Shown piece after piece: positions 20,250 through 20,809 of a DNA stretch of 20,809 nt; position 1 is the first letter of the stretch; every line of letters begins with the position of its first letter. Source of the stretch: Actinomycetes bacterium (GTDB lineage Bacteria; Actinomycetota; CALGFH01). The stretch lies in assembly GCA_030152105.1 (NCBI GenBank), contig JASLIH010000018.1, positions 1 through 20,809 on the forward strand, read 5' to 3'. The position numbers and the translations under genes are program-made. Under the pieces are notes generated by a model. That model had not been told where the DNA came from. It did not search any database and worked only from the letters and a program-made list of their open reading frames with translations.

Positions 20250-20809
20250 GTCGGCTGGCTGGGGCCGGGGTTGACGCCGAGGTCGGTGAGTTGGGTGGTG
20301 AGCCACTTGGCGATGTCGTTCTCCTCGACCACGGCCGCGGCGGCCTGGCGGCGGGCTCGGCGGAGGGCTGGGTCCATGGTCAGGGCCTCGTGGAGGGCGT
20401 CGGCCTGCTGCTGGGTGTCGAACGGGTGCAGGGTGACCGCGAACGCGCCCAGCTCCTGGTGGGCGCCGGTGTTCTCGGACAGGGCGAGGACGCTGTCGCG
20501 GGTGTTCACCACCACCGCCTCCTTGGCCACCAGGTTCATGCCGTCGGCCAGGGCGTTGACCATGAGCACGTCGCAGACGGTGTAGGCGGCCACGGCCAGG
20601 GCCAGGTCGGCGGCCAGGCGGAGGTCGACCGGCTGGTAGCCCTCCTGGCCGTGGGCGGCGTTGACCCTGGCCACGGCCGCGCCGATCTCGGCCAGGTAGT
20701 CGGCGTACTCGGGCACGTCCTGGCGGCTCGGCTGGAGCAGGGCCAGGAAGCTCACCTTGCCGGCCAGCTCGGGGTGGTCCTCGAGGAGGGTCGCGAACGC
20801 CTGGAACCC
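20246..20809 (-). CDS. otsA: Trehalose-6-phosphate synthase, C-terminal part (5' end outside window)
   Basis: The last 187 residues of a GT20 enzyme, with the frame open to the right edge. Recognisable landmarks are P-S-R near residue 28, then L-M-V-N-A-L-A-D-G-M-N-L-V-A-K-E (about 83-98), S-E-N-T-G-A and N-P/H-P-F-D-like motifs, in the order seen in OtsA. The D-G-M-N-L-V-A-K-E block binds the UDP/ADP-glucose donor. OtsA joins UDP-glucose and glucose-6-phosphate to trehalose-6-phosphate, the first step of trehalose synthesis and an osmoprotection pathway. No OtsB is visible in the window. The ATGA overlap indicates translational coupling to the membrane glycosyltransferase downstream. Confidence 0.9.
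   Translation of the reverse strand, partial: GFQAFATLLEDHPELAGKVSFLALLQPSRQDVPEYADYLAEIGAAVARVNAAHGQEGYQPVDLRLAADLALAVAAYTVCDVLMVNALADGMNLVAKEAVVVNTRDSVLALSENTGAHQELGAFAVTLHPFDTQQQADALHEALTMDPALRRARRQAAAAVVEENDIAKWLTTQLTDLGVNPGPSQPT

Overview
The window looks like part of the chromosome of a free-living actinobacterium (Actinomycetota), probably a soil lineage outside the best-known genera. The evidence is the very high G+C (about 70% by eye), frequent GTG starts, GGAGG-type ribosome binding sites, and gene families typical of that phylum: ANTAR regulators, an OtsA-type trehalose-6-phosphate synthase, a DUF7144-type membrane protein, a kinase-like domain fused to a lysylphosphatidylglycerol-synthase-type membrane domain, and a GT87-type glycosyltransferase. 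I see no rRNA, tRNA, CRISPR array, insertion sequence or phage gene cluster. No gap between genes exceeds 300 bases.

Layout. Positions 1-4428 read leftwards: a conserved protein of unknown function, a PRC-barrel protein, a lipoprotein with a second membrane anchor, and a large membrane protein that runs off the left edge. Positions 4682-5792 read rightwards: a DUF7144-like membrane protein, a DUF6325/DUF1269-like protein and a 19-residue arginine-rich micro-ORF, closed by a 14-bp perfect inverted repeat. A leftward VOC-fold protein follows.

Positions 6485-13134 form a signalling island. Two paralogous PAS-GAF-ANTAR proteins, one on each side, flank a leftward, translationally coupled cheB-cheR pair. 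The CheR carries two PAS domains joined by an eight-heptad coiled coil. A STAS-HATPase fusion of the anti-sigma-antagonist/anti-sigma type follows. No methyl-accepting receptor, CheA, CheW or flagellar gene is visible, so this is more likely a stress or light/redox signalling system than classical chemotaxis.

Positions 13204-15447 encode a large GH13 alpha-glucan enzyme. A short unknown protein follows (15593-16075). A leftward Rad52-like annealing protein (16175-16738) has upstream a close match to the actinobacterial RecA-NDp (PafBC-type) DNA-damage promoter. Further right are a multi-pass membrane sensor without a catalytic domain, a DUF4287-like/SRPBCC fusion protein, a GT87-type membrane glycosyltransferase, and the C-terminal part of OtsA at the right edge.

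Taken together, the genes point to stress adaptation: envelope modification, trehalose and alpha-glucan metabolism, DNA repair, and partner-switching plus ANTAR regulation. The best candidates for something undescribed are the ANTAR/CheB-CheR/ANTAR/STAS-HATPase island and the Rad52-like gene with its apparent DNA-damage promoter.
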